A stretch of DNA of 64,000 bases, taken from NCBI RefSeq assembly GCF_030696665.1, contig NZ_JAUYRV010000017.1:1-64000 (forward strand). Reading direction: 5' to 3'. Source of the DNA: Novosphingobium sp. GTDB lineage: Bacteria; Pseudomonadota; Alphaproteobacteria; Sphingomonadales; Sphingomonadaceae. Made by a program: the position numbers and the translations under genes. Every line of letters begins with the position of its first letter. The stretch's first letter is position 1. Positions 36,655-46,146 of the stretch are shown here, in pieces. The notes under the pieces were generated by a model. The model ran no database searches. It worked only from the letters and a program-made list of their open reading frames with translations, and had not been told where the DNA came from.

Positions 36655-36773
36655 CCCACCCCGCTGCGACTAACTTCGCCTTCGGGTCGGTAAGTCTCGC
36701 GGCCCTCCCGCCCGCGGGAGGGCACAAGCAGTGCCATCAACTCCCCTCCCGCAGGAGGGAGGGGTTCGGGGTG
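36655..36773 (-). repeat. Nested palindromic intergenic repeat, copy 3
   Basis: The reverse complement matches copy 1 along about 120 bp, including both CTCCCGC palindromes, the CGCGAGACTT block and TTAGTCGCAGCGGGGTGGG. It fills the gap between the convergent pccA and GlcD-like genes and may work as a bidirectional transcript end. Confidence 0.8.
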
Positions 36774-36780
36774 CGCTTCC

Positions 36781-38184
36781 TCAGATCCGAAAAATTTTCC
36801 CCGGATTGAACAGGTTGTCTGGGTCCAGCGCGCGCTTCAGTGTGCGCATCACGTCCACCGCGTCCTCGCCCAGTTCATCAATCAGGCACTGTTGCTTGCC
36901 AATGCCGATGCCATGTTCGCCGGTACAAGTGCCGTCCATCGCCAGCGCGCGGGCGACCATGCGGTGGTTGAGCGCTTCCACCTCGGCCATTTCGTGCGGC
37001 GCGTTCGGGTCTATCGAGAAGATCAGGTGGAAATTGCCATCGCCCACATGCCCCACGATGGTGGCGGGCACGCTGCACTGGTCCAGTTCGGCGCGGGTGG
37101 CGAGGATGCACTCGGCAAGGCGGCTCATCGGCACACACACGTCGGTGGTCAGGCCGATGGCACCGGGCCGCAAATTGACCGCCGCGTAATAAGCCTCGTG
37201 CCGCGCGCGCCACAGGCGGTTGCGGTCTTCGGCCAGCGTTGCCCACTGAAATTCGCCGCCGCCGTTCGCAGCAGCGAGAGCCTTCACCGTCTCCACCTGA
37301 TCGGCGACGCCCGCCGCGCTGCCGTGGAATTCGAAGAACAGGGTCGGCACTTCGGGCAAGCCCAGTTTGGAACGTAAGTTAACCGCGCGGACCTGCATCG
37401 CATCGAGCAGCTCAATCCGCGCCATTGGCACGCTGCAATGGAAAGCCTGCACCACCGTCTCAACCGCGCCTGCCAGCGTCTCCAACGGACAGATGGCGGC
37501 AAGAATGGCTTCTGGAACCGAATTCAGGCGCAGTGTGATGCCGGTAATGACGCCCAAGGTGCCTTCAGACCCTATGTAGAGGCGCGTCAGGTCGTATCCC
37601 GCAGCAGACTTCTTCGCCCGCCTGCCGGTGCGTATGACCTTACCCTGCGCCGTCACCACTTCCAGCCCCAGCACCACCTCGCGCATCGTGCCATAACGGA
37701 CGGCGTTGGTGCCCGATGCGCGGGTCGAGGCCATGCCGCCGATGGTGGCGTTCGCGCCGGGATCAATCGGAAAGAACAGGCCGGTATCGCGTAAGTAGGC
37801 ATTCAGCGCCTCGCGCCGGATGCCGGGTTGCACGGTGCAATCAAAGTCGGCGTGGTTCACCGCCAGCACCGCGTCCATGCGCGACATATCGAGGCTGACA
37901 CCGCCTTCAAGTGGCAGGGTGTGGCCCTCCAGCGAGGTTCCGGCACCATATGGCACGATAGCCACCCCGGCCTCCCGGCAAAGGTTCACGCAATCGACCA
38001 CGTCTTGCGTCGAGGTGGCATAAACCACGGCGTCGGGCGCAACCGTGGGGTATTGCGATTCGCTCGCTCCGTGCTGCTCCCGGATTGCGTCGCCGGTCTG
38101 GCAGGCCGGGCCGAAGCGCTGTGCCAGCGCGTTCAGGAAGCCAAGTGGCAAAGGGCGGCGACAGGGTGTGAAATGCGTTTCCAT
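36781..38184 (-). CDS. FAD-binding oxidase, GlcD/D-lactate dehydrogenase type
   Basis: The 467-residue flavoprotein has an FAD-binding PCMH domain with V-P-Y-G-A-G-T-S-L-E-G-H near residue 78 and a second motif P-G-A-N-A-T-I-G-G near 142. The C-terminal oxidase domain ends G-E-H-G-I-G-I-G-K. Such enzymes oxidise D-lactate, glycolate or D-2-hydroxy acids and pass electrons to a carrier. The divergent cytochrome c gene could be the acceptor, by context only. Confidence 0.9.
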   Translation of the reverse strand: METHFTPCRRPLPLGFLNALAQRFGPACQTGDAIREQHGASESQYPTVAPDAVVYATSTQDVVDCVNLCREAGVAIVPYGAGTSLEGHTLPLEGGVSLDMSRMDAVLAVNHADFDCTVQPGIRREALNAYLRDTGLFFPIDPGANATIGGMASTRASGTNAVRYGTMREVVLGLEVVTAQGKVIRTGRRAKKSAAGYDLTRLYIGSEGTLGVITGITLRLNSVPEAILAAICPLETLAGAVETVVQAFHCSVPMARIELLDAMQVRAVNLRSKLGLPEVPTLFFEFHGSAAGVADQVETVKALAAANGGGEFQWATLAEDRNRLWRARHEAYYAAVNLRPGAIGLTTDVCVPMSRLAECILATRAELDQCSVPATIVGHVGDGNFHLIFSIDPNAPHEMAEVEALNHRMVARALAMDGTCTGEHGIGIGKQQCLIDELGEDAVDVMRTLKRALDPDNLFNPGKIFRI

Positions 38185-38340
38185 GATTCCACCTAGCGGG
38201 CAGTTCCACCTTTTTGAATGCCTGCTTCCTTTTGGCTATGGCGCAAAACCGTTCAGGCAGGATAAAGCGCGCACGCGTGATGAGGGATCCAAGGCTTCGC
38301 GGTGAAGTCAGGACCGGTTTAGAACAGGGCAGGTATCCAG

Positions 38341-38733
38341 ATGAGCAAGTTGACGGGTGCAGTGTTGATTGCAGGGCTCGCGGTTTCGGCGCTGGCAGGC
38401 GGAACGGCTTTTGCGCAGGCAAAGGGTGATCCGGTTGCGGGCAAGAAGGTATTCATGCGCTGCGTCGCCTGCCATGCCGTGCAGCCCTCTGCCGGTCCCA
38501 AGATGGGGCCGAACCTTTCCGGCGTTGCTGGCCGCAAGGCAGGCGCAGTGCCGAACTTCAAGTATTCTGCCGCGATGAAGAAGGCCAATCTCAAGTGGGA
38601 TGACGCCACGCTCGACAAGTGGCTGACCAAGCCCTCTGCGGTTGTGCCCGGCAATTCGATGGCCTTTGCGGGTCTGCCCAATCCGGCAGAGCGTGCGAAC
38701 GTCATCGCCTATCTCAAGAAGCCTGTCCCTTAA
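38341..38733 (+). CDS. Class I c-type cytochrome (c2-like)
   Basis: The 130-residue protein has a signal peptide ending near T-A-F-A-Q-A and the haem motif C41-V-A-C44-H45. The distal methionine is in G-N-S-M-A-F-A-G near residue 107, as in cytochrome c2/c550. It is a periplasmic electron carrier. It overlaps the convergent sulfatase-like gene by four bases at the stop. Confidence 0.93.
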   Translation: MSKLTGAVLIAGLAVSALAGGTAFAQAKGDPVAGKKVFMRCVACHAVQPSAGPKMGPNLSGVAGRKAGAVPNFKYSAAMKKANLKWDDATLDKWLTKPSAVVPGNSMAFAGLPNPAERANVIAYLKKPVP

Positions 38734-40667
38734 GGCGTCACGATATTGAAGGCGGGGTCCGGCTTGTCCAACCAGCCGATCAGGCGGGCAAAGGCTGCCG
38801 GATCCCCTTCAATCTTCGCATCGCCTGATGCGACCTTCGCGGCGAGGGGCTGTCCTGAAAAGAGCGCCGCCAGCAGATCGGCATAGCGCACTGTCAGCGT
38901 CGCTTGCCTGCCATCGCGCAGGCCGGGGCGATGCACCAGAACACCGTTGGCTACCGTCACGGTATGCTGCACCTGTTTGTCCGGGAACACGAAGCCCAGC
39001 GCCACTGCACCCTCTCCGGCCTTTGCCGGATCGAGCCGCACGGCCAGCACATCGAACAGGTCGGACGGCGGCAACTGGCTGATCAGCGCGGCCCCACCGG
39101 TTGGGTCAACCGACGCCACACCGTTGTCCAGTTCATCTGCGCCCGTCAGGTACATATTGCGCCAGAGTGCGTTCTCGCTCTGGTAGGCAAGCTGACGGTA
39201 GGTGCGCGCCAGCAGCGCTTTGGCCGCCGCGTCCGCGCCATCTGCAAAGATCACCTTGTCGAGCAGTTCGGCGGCCCAGGCGTAATCGCCTTTGGCAAAA
39301 GCTTCTTGCGCCAAAGCCTTTACCCGCGTCGCGCCACCCATCGCTTCGACATAGCGCTTGCCTCCGGATTCTGGAGGGAGTGGGGCGAGGTGGACCGGGT
39401 TGCCATCGTACCAACCCATGTAGAACTGATATACCGCCCGGGAATTGAAACTGTATGACCCGTAGTAAGGCCGGTCGTACCATTGCTTAGCCAGTGCAGG
39501 CGGCAGGGTGAGCGTTGCTGCGATTTCCGGCCCGGTCAGCCCTTTGTTCATCAGCCGCACCGTCTGGTCATGCAGATAGGCATATGCGTCACGGTGCTTG
39601 CCCAGATAGTCGGCGATCTCGTCCGCCCCGAAGCGGGGCCAACCGTGGCTGGCGATCAGCACTTCGGCCCCTGCAAAGAAGTCCATCGCCTCGGTCAGCC
39701 CTTGCGCCCACGCCTTGGCATCGCGGATCATAGCGCCGCGCGGGGTGAGGATATTGTGCTGCGTCACATTGGCGTTTTCGGCAAGGTCGGCCACTTTCCA
39801 GTCGGGGAAACCGAAGTTCATCTCGGCAGGCGCTTCGGTGCCGGGCGTCACCTGAAAGCGGATGCGGACGCCGTCGATGGTGAGTTCGGTGCCGGTTTCG
39901 GTGATCTCGCGCGTCGGCGGAACAAGGCTGCGTGTGCCCGCAGCCACGCCCATGCCAATGCCCGACCCCATTGATCCTTCCGGTCCCTTGGGCAAGCCAA
40001 GACCGAACTGGTATCCGGCGCGGCGGCCCATCGCAGGCCCGGCAATCACGTTCTCACTCACCGCCGCGCGGGTGAAGCCCTGTGGCGCAAGGATAGGGGC
40101 ATCCTTGGCCATGACCGCGCCGATTGCACCAGCCCCGCCAAAGTGATCGACGTGGCTGTGCGTATAAATCATAGCCGTGACCGGCAGTTTCGCCACTTTC
40201 TCGGAAATCAGCGCGTACGCTGCAGCCGCAGTCTCGGTCGCCGTGAGGGGATCAATCACGATCCAGCCCTTGTCGCCGCGCACAAAAGTGATGTTCGCAA
40301 CATCGAAGCCGCGCACCTGCCAGATCCGGTCAGTTACCTTGAACAGGCCCGCCTTGCCCAGCACCTGCGCGTGCCGCCACAGGCTAGGGTGGACATTCGG
40401 CGGCGCATCGCCTTTGGCAAAGGCAAAGGCGGCGGTATCCCACACCGGCTTGCCCGCCGCATCGCGGATCACCGGGTCTTTCAGTGTCCCGACGAATCCG
40501 CGCTCAGCCCAATCGAAATCGCGCCGGTCTGCCATCGGCAGTTCGGAAAGCACGGCGCTATTGGCCTGGCGGGTGGCTTCACTGGGCGTCTCAGCCGCCG
40601 CGGGAAGCGCCGATAGCAGCAGGATGACACCGCCCAGCAGGCGGCGCTTGAGGATCGTTGAAAACAT
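38730..40667 (-). CDS. Alkyl/aryl-sulfatase of the metallo-beta-lactamase fold
   Basis: The 645-residue secreted protein has a signal peptide (V-I-L-L-L-S-A-L-P-A-A-A-E). The MBL metal motif T-H-S-H-V-D-H-F-G-G is near residue 170. An alkylsulfatase dimerisation domain lies at about 385-520 and a SCP2-like C-terminal domain from about 535. The family (SdsA1 type) hydrolyses primary alkyl sulfates such as detergents. No other sulfur genes are close, so the true substrate is open. Confidence 0.88.
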   Translation of the reverse strand: MFSTILKRRLLGGVILLLSALPAAAETPSEATRQANSAVLSELPMADRRDFDWAERGFVGTLKDPVIRDAAGKPVWDTAAFAFAKGDAPPNVHPSLWRHAQVLGKAGLFKVTDRIWQVRGFDVANITFVRGDKGWIVIDPLTATETAAAAYALISEKVAKLPVTAMIYTHSHVDHFGGAGAIGAVMAKDAPILAPQGFTRAAVSENVIAGPAMGRRAGYQFGLGLPKGPEGSMGSGIGMGVAAGTRSLVPPTREITETGTELTIDGVRIRFQVTPGTEAPAEMNFGFPDWKVADLAENANVTQHNILTPRGAMIRDAKAWAQGLTEAMDFFAGAEVLIASHGWPRFGADEIADYLGKHRDAYAYLHDQTVRLMNKGLTGPEIAATLTLPPALAKQWYDRPYYGSYSFNSRAVYQFYMGWYDGNPVHLAPLPPESGGKRYVEAMGGATRVKALAQEAFAKGDYAWAAELLDKVIFADGADAAAKALLARTYRQLAYQSENALWRNMYLTGADELDNGVASVDPTGGAALISQLPPSDLFDVLAVRLDPAKAGEGAVALGFVFPDKQVQHTVTVANGVLVHRPGLRDGRQATLTVRYADLLAALFSGQPLAAKVASGDAKIEGDPAAFARLIGWLDKPDPAFNIVTP

Positions 40668-40751
40668 GGCCTCTCCCGGCTCCCGTTCTGCGTGGAGCTT
40701 CGGCGGCAGAATGACCTTAACCGATCAATTAGGGAAGCGGGAAAACGATAC

Positions 40752-41021
40752 TCAGCCGAACAGGCGTTGCAGCCAACCACGCTTCCGGGGAGCGGGCGCG
40801 TCCTGTCCTGTCAGTCGCATCAGGTACTGCGCCAGCAGCATGGCCTGATTGCGCGTCATCAGAAGGTGGTGGGTATCGACCGCATCAGGCGTGGGCCGTG
40901 CAGCAACCGTCGATTGCACCGTCAGCTGGATGTTGCGCGAAATGTCCTGATGTTTCCATCCGATCACTACACCCGACAATTCCTGCGGCACGCCTTTTTG
41001 CGGCGCGTTTGTCGTGGCCAT
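40752..41021 (-). CDS. Conserved small hypothetical protein, 89 aa
   Basis: The 89-residue protein has no signal peptide. It ends with a basic tail, R-K-R-G-W-L-Q-R-L-F-G, a pattern often seen in small sphingomonad proteins. The middle (Q-L-T-V-Q-S ... N-Q-A-M-L-L-A-Q-Y-L-M-R-L-T-G) could form a short helix. It lies between the sulfatase-like and fatty acyl-AMP ligase genes on the same strand. Function is unknown. Confidence 0.6.
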   Translation of the reverse strand: MATTNAPQKGVPQELSGVVIGWKHQDISRNIQLTVQSTVAARPTPDAVDTHHLLMTRNQAMLLAQYLMRLTGQDAPAPRKRGWLQRLFG

Positions 41022-41111
41022 TTTCGTTCTCTCCCAATTCCCATGTCAAGGAATCGCAAGAATGGAGTGACGTCAAGCCAATTTGGATGTTTTCCGGCGC
41101 ATCCCGCCTGT

Positions 41112-42869
41112 TCAGGCCGCCAGTTGATAGGGCGCGATCTCGCCGTTCAGATAAAGCTTCTTGGCCTTCGCGCGGCTCAACTTGCCCGAACTGGTGCGCG
41201 GCAGGGTGCGTGGTGGCACGAGTTCGACCACGCAGTTCATGCCGGTAATCGAACGCACCTTGTCACGGATCTGGTCACGCAGCTTCAGGCGCTCAACGGG
41301 ATCGGACACGCGGCAGTGGACCAGTACGGCGGGTGCTTCCTCGCCATTTTCAGTCTCTACCGAGAAGGCAGCGATATCGCCCTGATGGAACCCGGGAAGC
41401 TGTTCCACTGCCCATTCGATGTCCTGCGGCCAGTGGTTCTTGCCGTTAATGATGATCATGTCCTTGGCGCGACCGACGATGAACAGGTAGCCCTTTTCAT
41501 CGACATAGCCCATGTCGCCGGTGTCCAGCCAGCCATCGACCATGCAGGCATCGGTAGCTTCTGGATCGCGGAAGTACGAATGCATCACCGACGAGCCACG
41601 GCACCATACCTTGCCGATGTGGTGATGGGCCAGCGCATTGCCGTTCTCGCCCCGGATTGCCACTTCCATGCCGCGCACGGGAACGCCGCAGTTGACCATC
41701 GCACGATAGCGGGCAGGCCGCGACAGATCGCGAGGGCTGCCCGAAAGACGTTCTTCCTCAACCAGTTCGACGCGAATGCCTTCGCCTGGTGGCATGATGG
41801 TCACAGCCAGCGTTGCCTCGGCCAATCCGTAGCTTGGCAGAAAAGCATCAGCCTTGAAGCCCGCTTCGGCAAAAGCATTGACGAAGCTCTGCATTACATC
41901 GGGCCGGATCATATCCGCGCCATTGCCCGCAACGCGCCACCGCGAAAGGTCAAAGCGGTCGGCCACGTGGCTCTGGCTCGAAATGCGGCGGGCGCAGATA
42001 TCGTACCCGAAGGTGGGCGAATAGGAGAGCGTGGTGCCCTGATTGCGGCTGATCAGATCCAGCCAAGCCAGCGGACGGCGCGCGAAATCTTCGGTCTTGA
42101 GGAAATCGACCGAGACGCTGTTGGCGATAGGCGAGAGGAAGCAGCCGACCAGACCCATGTCGTGATACCACGGCAGCCACGAAACTGCGCGGTCCGGGTT
42201 GTCGATCTTCATGCCGTGCGAATGGCCCGCCAGATTGGCCAGCAGCGCACGATGGGTAACGGCTACGCCATGCGGGAAGCGGGTGGAGCCGCTGGAATAC
42301 TGGAGGTAGCTGATCGCTTCTGGATCGGGTGTGGGCAGGGCGGCTTCGCTTTGCCCACCAGCGTGGAATTCTTCCCACGAAAGCCCGGCGCAGCCTTGCC
42401 GCGCGGCAGCAGCGCCGGCCATCTCGGCAATCTCGCCGGGGTAGACCAGCATCTTGGGGTCAGAGCTGGAAAGCTGCACGGCCAATTGGTCGATATAGCT
42501 TTCCTTGCCGCCAAAGCTGGTCGGCAGCGGCAGCGGCACGGGCCATGCGCCGGCATACATTGCGCCGCAGAAGATGGCGGCGAAATCGGGACCGGTTTCG
42601 GCCACCAATGCCACCCGGTCTCCCGGCGCGATGCCCAGCGCCATCAGCTTGCGCGCGGCAACCAGCGCGTCTTTGCGCAGTTCGGAATAAGGATAGGCCT
42701 GCGCCAGATTGCCGCGCGGGTCATGGAAGTTGAATCCAAGCACGCCCTTTGCGGCATAGTCGAGTGCATCACAGAAAGTATCGAAATCCGCATAGCGACG
42801 TGGCTGGACGTCGACATTTGGTGTGGGAACGAGGGTCGCCTTATCAGCGACAGCGTTCGAAACAGTCAT
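41112..42869 (-). CDS. Fatty acyl-AMP ligase (AMP-binding enzyme)
   Basis: The 585-residue adenylate-forming enzyme has the ATP motif Y-S-S-G-S-T-R-F-P near residue 192 and W-L-P-W-Y-H-D-M-G-L near 230. The A5 segment is P-S-Y-G-L-A-E-A-T near 346, and the A7 D-G-W-L-D-T-G-D is near 450. The W-Y-H-D-M-G-L block and the Y-G-L-A-E-A-T motif are those of the FAAL branch, which makes acyl-AMP for lipid or polyketide assembly and usually does not use CoA. No polyketide synthase is in view, so the acceptor is unknown. Confidence 0.9.
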   Translation of the reverse strand: MTVSNAVADKATLVPTPNVDVQPRRYADFDTFCDALDYAAKGVLGFNFHDPRGNLAQAYPYSELRKDALVAARKLMALGIAPGDRVALVAETGPDFAAIFCGAMYAGAWPVPLPLPTSFGGKESYIDQLAVQLSSSDPKMLVYPGEIAEMAGAAAARQGCAGLSWEEFHAGGQSEAALPTPDPEAISYLQYSSGSTRFPHGVAVTHRALLANLAGHSHGMKIDNPDRAVSWLPWYHDMGLVGCFLSPIANSVSVDFLKTEDFARRPLAWLDLISRNQGTTLSYSPTFGYDICARRISSQSHVADRFDLSRWRVAGNGADMIRPDVMQSFVNAFAEAGFKADAFLPSYGLAEATLAVTIMPPGEGIRVELVEEERLSGSPRDLSRPARYRAMVNCGVPVRGMEVAIRGENGNALAHHHIGKVWCRGSSVMHSYFRDPEATDACMVDGWLDTGDMGYVDEKGYLFIVGRAKDMIIINGKNHWPQDIEWAVEQLPGFHQGDIAAFSVETENGEEAPAVLVHCRVSDPVERLKLRDQIRDKVRSITGMNCVVELVPPRTLPRTSSGKLSRAKAKKLYLNGEIAPYQLAA

Positions 42870-43015
42870 GCGATACCCCGATGTTCTATTCTATCGTCCT
42901 GTGGGCATCTGCGCGCCCACTCGTGAACGGCCCATTACTGGTCCGTGACGCGAAAACAACGCCACCACGGTTCGGACGTTCTCATTTAGCCGCGACTGTG
43001 GCACGAATGTGGCGC

Positions 43016-43621
43016 ATGGATCACAATTCCCCAGATACGCCCGATGGACTGACAGGGCGCAGGCGCGACAGCAGACGGGAAAGGCGTCCGCCCAAACCGC
43101 TTGATCGGCCACGCATGGAGGAAATGGCGCTCGGCTATGTTGCGCGCTTCGCCACAAGCGCAGGCAAACTATCTGACTATCTGCGCCGCAAACTGCGTGA
43201 ACGCGGCTGGGAAGGCGAGGGGGAGCCTGACATTGCCGGGGTGGTCCACCGCTTTGTGGAGTTGGGCTATATCGACGATGCCAGTTTTGCACGCGGCAAG
43301 GCGCAAGGATTGCTGCGGCGAGGATATGGCGCGCGGCGCATCGATCAGGCCTTGGGCGCGGCCGGAATAGCGGAAACCCTGCGAGAGGAATCGCGGGGCA
43401 GCGAGGCCGAGCGCCGCCGTGCCGCGCTGGTCATGGCGCGCAAGCGGCGATTCGGCCCGTTCGCCGTGTCGGGCGGCGGCGGGCGGATTGATCCAGCCTT
43501 GCGTGAAAAGCAGCTCGCGGCAATGCTCCGTGCCGGACACCCCCTTGCACATGCGCGTGAGGTGGTGAATGCCCTGTCACCGGAAGCCTTGGATGAATGG
43601 ATCGATGAAGCAGGCGATTAG
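43016..43621 (+). CDS. recX: RecX, regulator of RecA
   Basis: The protein is about 201 residues, with a basic N-terminal extension of 35 residues and RecX helical repeats (A-L-G-Y-V-A-R-F-A-T-S, then L-R-R-K-L-R-E-R-G, then L-G-Y-I-D-D-A-S-F-A-R). The last is the RecX signature. It limits RecA filament growth. In-frame starts at 43007 and further upstream are possible. There is no clear LexA box ahead. It overlaps the DUF192 gene by 17 bases. Confidence 0.85.
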   Translation: MDHNSPDTPDGLTGRRRDSRRERRPPKPLDRPRMEEMALGYVARFATSAGKLSDYLRRKLRERGWEGEGEPDIAGVVHRFVELGYIDDASFARGKAQGLLRRGYGARRIDQALGAAGIAETLREESRGSEAERRRAALVMARKRRFGPFAVSGGGGRIDPALREKQLAAMLRAGHPLAHAREVVNALSPEALDEWIDEAGD

Positions 43622-44102
43622 AACTTTCGCATTGGCCGCGCTCGCGCTGGTCGCAAGTTGCTCGCCCGGCGTGGCGGATGCAGGCGCAAAGGCACCGGCA
43701 ACGGCTGCAACGGCATCTGTCCATCCGATCTCGGGCCTGCAAGTCGCGCCGGTGACGGTGACGCGGGGCAACAAGCGTCTGATGTTCAATACGGAATTCG
43801 CGCGCACTTCGGCTGAGCAGGCGAAGGGCCTGATGTTCCGCACAAAGCTGGCGGACGATGAAGGGATGATCTTCTTGCGCAATCCGCCGGATCGCGCCTC
43901 GTTCTGGATGCGCAACACGGTCATCTCGCTCGATATCATTTACGTGGGGCTGGACCGGCGGATCATCAATATCGCCGCCAATGCCGTCCCTTACGACGAA
44001 ACGCCGCTGATCTCTGGCGGGCCTACGCTTGCCGTGTTCGAGATAAACGGTGGCCTTGCAGCAAAGCTGGGCATCCAACCCGGCGATCGCGTAGATTGGT
44101 AA
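43605..44102 (+). CDS. DUF192 exported protein
   Basis: The 165-residue protein has a lipoprotein-like signal (F-A-L-A-A-L-A-L-V-A-S-C, cysteine near residue 19). The DUF192 domain follows, with E-Q-A-K-G-L-M-F-R near residue 73, D-D-E-G-M-I-F, and F-W-M-R-N-T near 103. It starts inside the recX 3' end, in another frame, so it is probably made from the same transcript. DUF192 proteins are widespread envelope proteins of unclear function. Confidence 0.88.
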   Translation: MKQAIRTFALAALALVASCSPGVADAGAKAPATAATASVHPISGLQVAPVTVTRGNKRLMFNTEFARTSAEQAKGLMFRTKLADDEGMIFLRNPPDRASFWMRNTVISLDIIYVGLDRRIINIAANAVPYDETPLISGGPTLAVFEINGGLAAKLGIQPGDRVDW

Positions 44103-44175
44103 TCGACTTTCACAGCACGGCACGCGCATCAACCCGCTTGCCGACTCCCCTCTTCAACGGCTAAGCGCGACCACC

Positions 44176-44589
44176 ATGAGCATCCTAGGCAAGATCTTCA
44201 CCTGGTGGAATGGCGCAACCATGACCACCATGCTCGACACCGCTCTCAAGGGCGAACAGGTCGGCACCGACGCGCAGGGTAATAAATATTACCGTGCGAA
44301 GAAGCCTTTTCCCAAGGGGCACCCCTTCGCCGGGCGGGAACGCCGCTGGGTGATCTATAACGGGTCCAACGACGCAAGCCGTGTGCCTGCGGAATGGCAT
44401 GGCTGGCTGCACGGATCGTTTGACGGCGTGCCGGAAAGCAACCTGCCACCGCCGCGTATCTGGGAAGTGGACTATACTCCCAACGCCACCGGCACGGCCA
44501 CGGCTTATCGGCCGCAAGGCGCGCTTGAACGCGGGGGCAAACGTGCCGCCGCCACGGGCGATTACGAAGCTTGGTCCCCGGAAGCCTGA
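44176..44589 (+). CDS. NADH dehydrogenase subunit NDUFA12
   Basis: The 137-residue homologue of the complex I accessory subunit has G-T-D-A-Q-G-N-K-Y-Y near residue 32, R-R-W-V-I-Y-N-G near 56, V-P-A-E-W-H-G-W-L-H near 70 and the C-terminal Y-E-A-W-S-P. It is one of the accessory subunits shared by alphaproteobacteria and mitochondria. It is not near the nuo operon here. Its stop overlaps the DUF2155 start by one base (TGATG). Confidence 0.93.
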   Translation: MSILGKIFTWWNGATMTTMLDTALKGEQVGTDAQGNKYYRAKKPFPKGHPFAGRERRWVIYNGSNDASRVPAEWHGWLHGSFDGVPESNLPPPRIWEVDYTPNATGTATAYRPQGALERGGKRAAATGDYEAWSPEA

Positions 44590-45227
44590 TGTCATTTGCT
44601 GCATCGTCGGCATGGCGGACGTTCGCGGCCGCGGGCGTGCTGGTGCTTGCCGGATGCGGCGAAAAGGCTGCGCCACCTCCGCCCGAGGCGACCGAGACAG
44701 GCGCTGCGATGGTCAGCGGGTCAGGCGCAGCGGTGGAAAGCGATTTCGGCACCCCGATCAAGGACCGCATCGCCACGCTCGGGTTCCTGAACAAGCGCAA
44801 CAACATCACACAGGATGTGGTGCTGAAAAGCGGCGAATCGCGGCGAATCGGCAACGCTATCGTGAAACTCTCCACGTGCGAAAAAACGGCACCATGGGAA
44901 GATCCATCCGAAACAGGTGCGTTTGTGCAGTTGTTCGTTGAAGAACGCGCCACCACAGATCAGCCGCTGGCGTGGCACAAGGTCTTCTCAGGTTGGCTGT
45001 TCCGCAATGCGCCGTCGCTCAACGTAGTCGAGCATTCGGTCTACGACGTGTGGGTCAAAGATTGCGCGATGAGCTTTCCGGGTGAGGAGGAGCCGGTCGA
45101 TTCGGAACGCAGCGCGGCAAAGCCCGCTGGCAGGCCGAGCACGGCAGCTTCGCCGGCGCCAACTGCCAGCCCGTCGCCCACCGCTTCGGCTAGCGCCCGC
45201 GCACCTGCCATATCTTCAGACGAATAA
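44589..45227 (+). CDS. DUF2155 protein (periplasmic, lipoprotein-like)
   Basis: The 212-residue protein has a signal with lipobox-like V-L-A-G-C (cysteine near residue 23). The DUF2155 core lies at about 50-150 (L-N-K-R-N-N-I, then C-E-K-T-A-P-W-E, then [13 protein letters not shown]). A low-complexity Ser/Pro/Ala tail follows. Pairing with NDUFA12 is common in alphaproteobacteria. The last 187 bases overlap the convergent aat gene, mostly in the low-complexity tail. Confidence 0.88.
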   Translation: MSFAASSAWRTFAAAGVLVLAGCGEKAAPPPPEATETGAAMVSGSGAAVESDFGTPIKDRIATLGFLNKRNNITQDVVLKSGESRRIGNAIVKLSTCEKTAPWEDPSETGAFVQLFVEERATTDQPLAWHKVFSGWLFRNAPSLNVVEHSVYDVWVKDCAMSFPGEEEPVDSERSAAKPAGRPSTAASPAPTASPSPTASASARAPAISSDE

Positions 45228-45817
45228 GATCGCTGAGCTGCCGATAGCAGTTGGAGGTACTGGCTTTGCGGTATCTCCACCGCGCCCAATGAGGCGAGGT
45301 GCGTGGTGGTAAACTGGCAATCGAGCAGTTCTGCCCCGATTCGCCGCAATGACGCAACAAGCCAGGCCAGCGCCACCTTCGATGCATCCGCCTCGCGGCT
45401 GAACATCGATTCGCCGCAGAATGCGCGCGCAAAGCCTACGCCATAAAGACCGCCAACGAGTCGCCCTTCGCGCCAGCATTCGATCGAATGGGCGTGGCCG
45501 TGTTCGTGCAGCCCGATATAGCTGTCGCGTATCCGTGCGCTGATCCAGCTTTCTTCGGCACCTTCGCGCGGGGCGGCACAGGCATCAATTACAGCCTCGA
45601 ACGCTGCATTGCACGTAACGGTGAAGCGTCCGCGACGCAGCGTGCGCGCCAAAGAATGCGAAAGGTGGAACCCATTCAGCGGCAGAATCGCGCGCATGCG
45701 TGGCTCCACCCAAAAAACTTCGGGGTCATCACGGCTGTCCGCCATCGGGAAAATCCCGGCGCGGTAAGCCTTGAGCAGAAGCTCGGGCGGAATAGCGTGG
45801 GGATCGTTTCTGGCCAT
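45041..45817 (-). CDS. aat: Leucyl/phenylalanyl-tRNA-protein transferase
   Basis: The 258-residue enzyme adds Leu or Phe to N-terminal Lys or Arg of proteins for ClpS/ClpAP degradation. The family start [13 protein letters not shown] is followed by [21 protein letters not shown] near residue 122 and F-C-G-E-S-M-F near 137. ATG 45817 is preferred over a TTG three codons earlier. The C-terminus is longer than usual, and the extra part is what overlaps the DUF2155 gene. Confidence 0.93.
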   Translation of the reverse strand: MARNDPHAIPPELLLKAYRAGIFPMADSRDDPEVFWVEPRMRAILPLNGFHLSHSLARTLRRGRFTVTCNAAFEAVIDACAAPREGAEESWISARIRDSYIGLHEHGHAHSIECWREGRLVGGLYGVGFARAFCGESMFSREADASKVALAWLVASLRRIGAELLDCQFTTTHLASLGAVEIPQSQYLQLLSAAQRSYSSEDMAGARALAEAVGDGLAVGAGEAAVLGLPAGFAALRSESTGSSSPGKLIAQSLTHTS

Positions 45818-45842
45818 AATGTTCAAAATGTGTTTCGGTCGG

Positions 45843-45870
45843 TTGCATCCCCCGCGTCAAGCCTCTAAGG
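45843..45870 (+). promoter_or_regulatory. Candidate tRNA-Trp promoter
   Basis: TTGCAT at 45843-45848 is 16 bp from CTAAGG at 45865-45870, about 13 bases before the tRNA 5' end. The -10 box is weak. Confidence 0.35.
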
Positions 45871-45883
45871 GCCGCTGCGGCAC

Positions 45884-45959
45884 AGGAGTGTAGCTCAGTT
45901 GGTAGAGCATCGGTCTCCAAAACCGAGGGCCGTGGGTTCGAGTCCCTCCACTCCTGCCA
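45884..45959 (+). tRNA. tRNA-Trp(CCA)
   Basis: A cloverleaf is visible. AGGAGTG (45884-45890) pairs with CACTCCT (45949-45955), the anticodon loop is CTCCAAA (anticodon CCA), and the T-arm is GGTTCGAGTCC. The encoded CCA is at 45957-45959. Its place shortly upstream of secE-nusG is typical for proteobacteria. Confidence 0.96.
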
Positions 45960-45999
45960 GTCTTTTCTGATTCTGTGGCGGTCCTGCGCAATGCGGACC

Positions 46000-46034
46000 A
46001 AAAAAACGGGGCGGTACGCCAAGCGTCCGCCCCG
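46000..46034 (-). terminator. Rho-independent terminator, minus strand
   Basis: On the minus strand an 8-bp stem CGGGGCGG/CCGCCCCG (46027-46034 with 46007-46014) is followed by seven T residues (complement of 46000-46006). It would end transcripts of the minus-strand gene at 46147-46731 before they reach the tRNA-Trp gene. Confidence 0.8.
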
Positions 46035-46146
46035 AGTCCGTCTCATGCGTCTGGTTCGCTTGAGAACGTCGTAATCCTATGCTTTCACGCGGTCGAACAC
46101 CAGAACCTGCTGTGTGTTTGTTTGTGTGGTCTGGGTGGCGCTATGG

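Noticed and set aside
40692..42926. Long plus-strand reading frame of 744 codons
   Set aside because: It is the antisense shadow of the fatty acyl-AMP ligase and the 89-aa gene.
42970..42981. LexA box upstream of recX
   Set aside because: GTTC occurs twice but with 4 bases between, while the alphaproteobacterial box needs 7.
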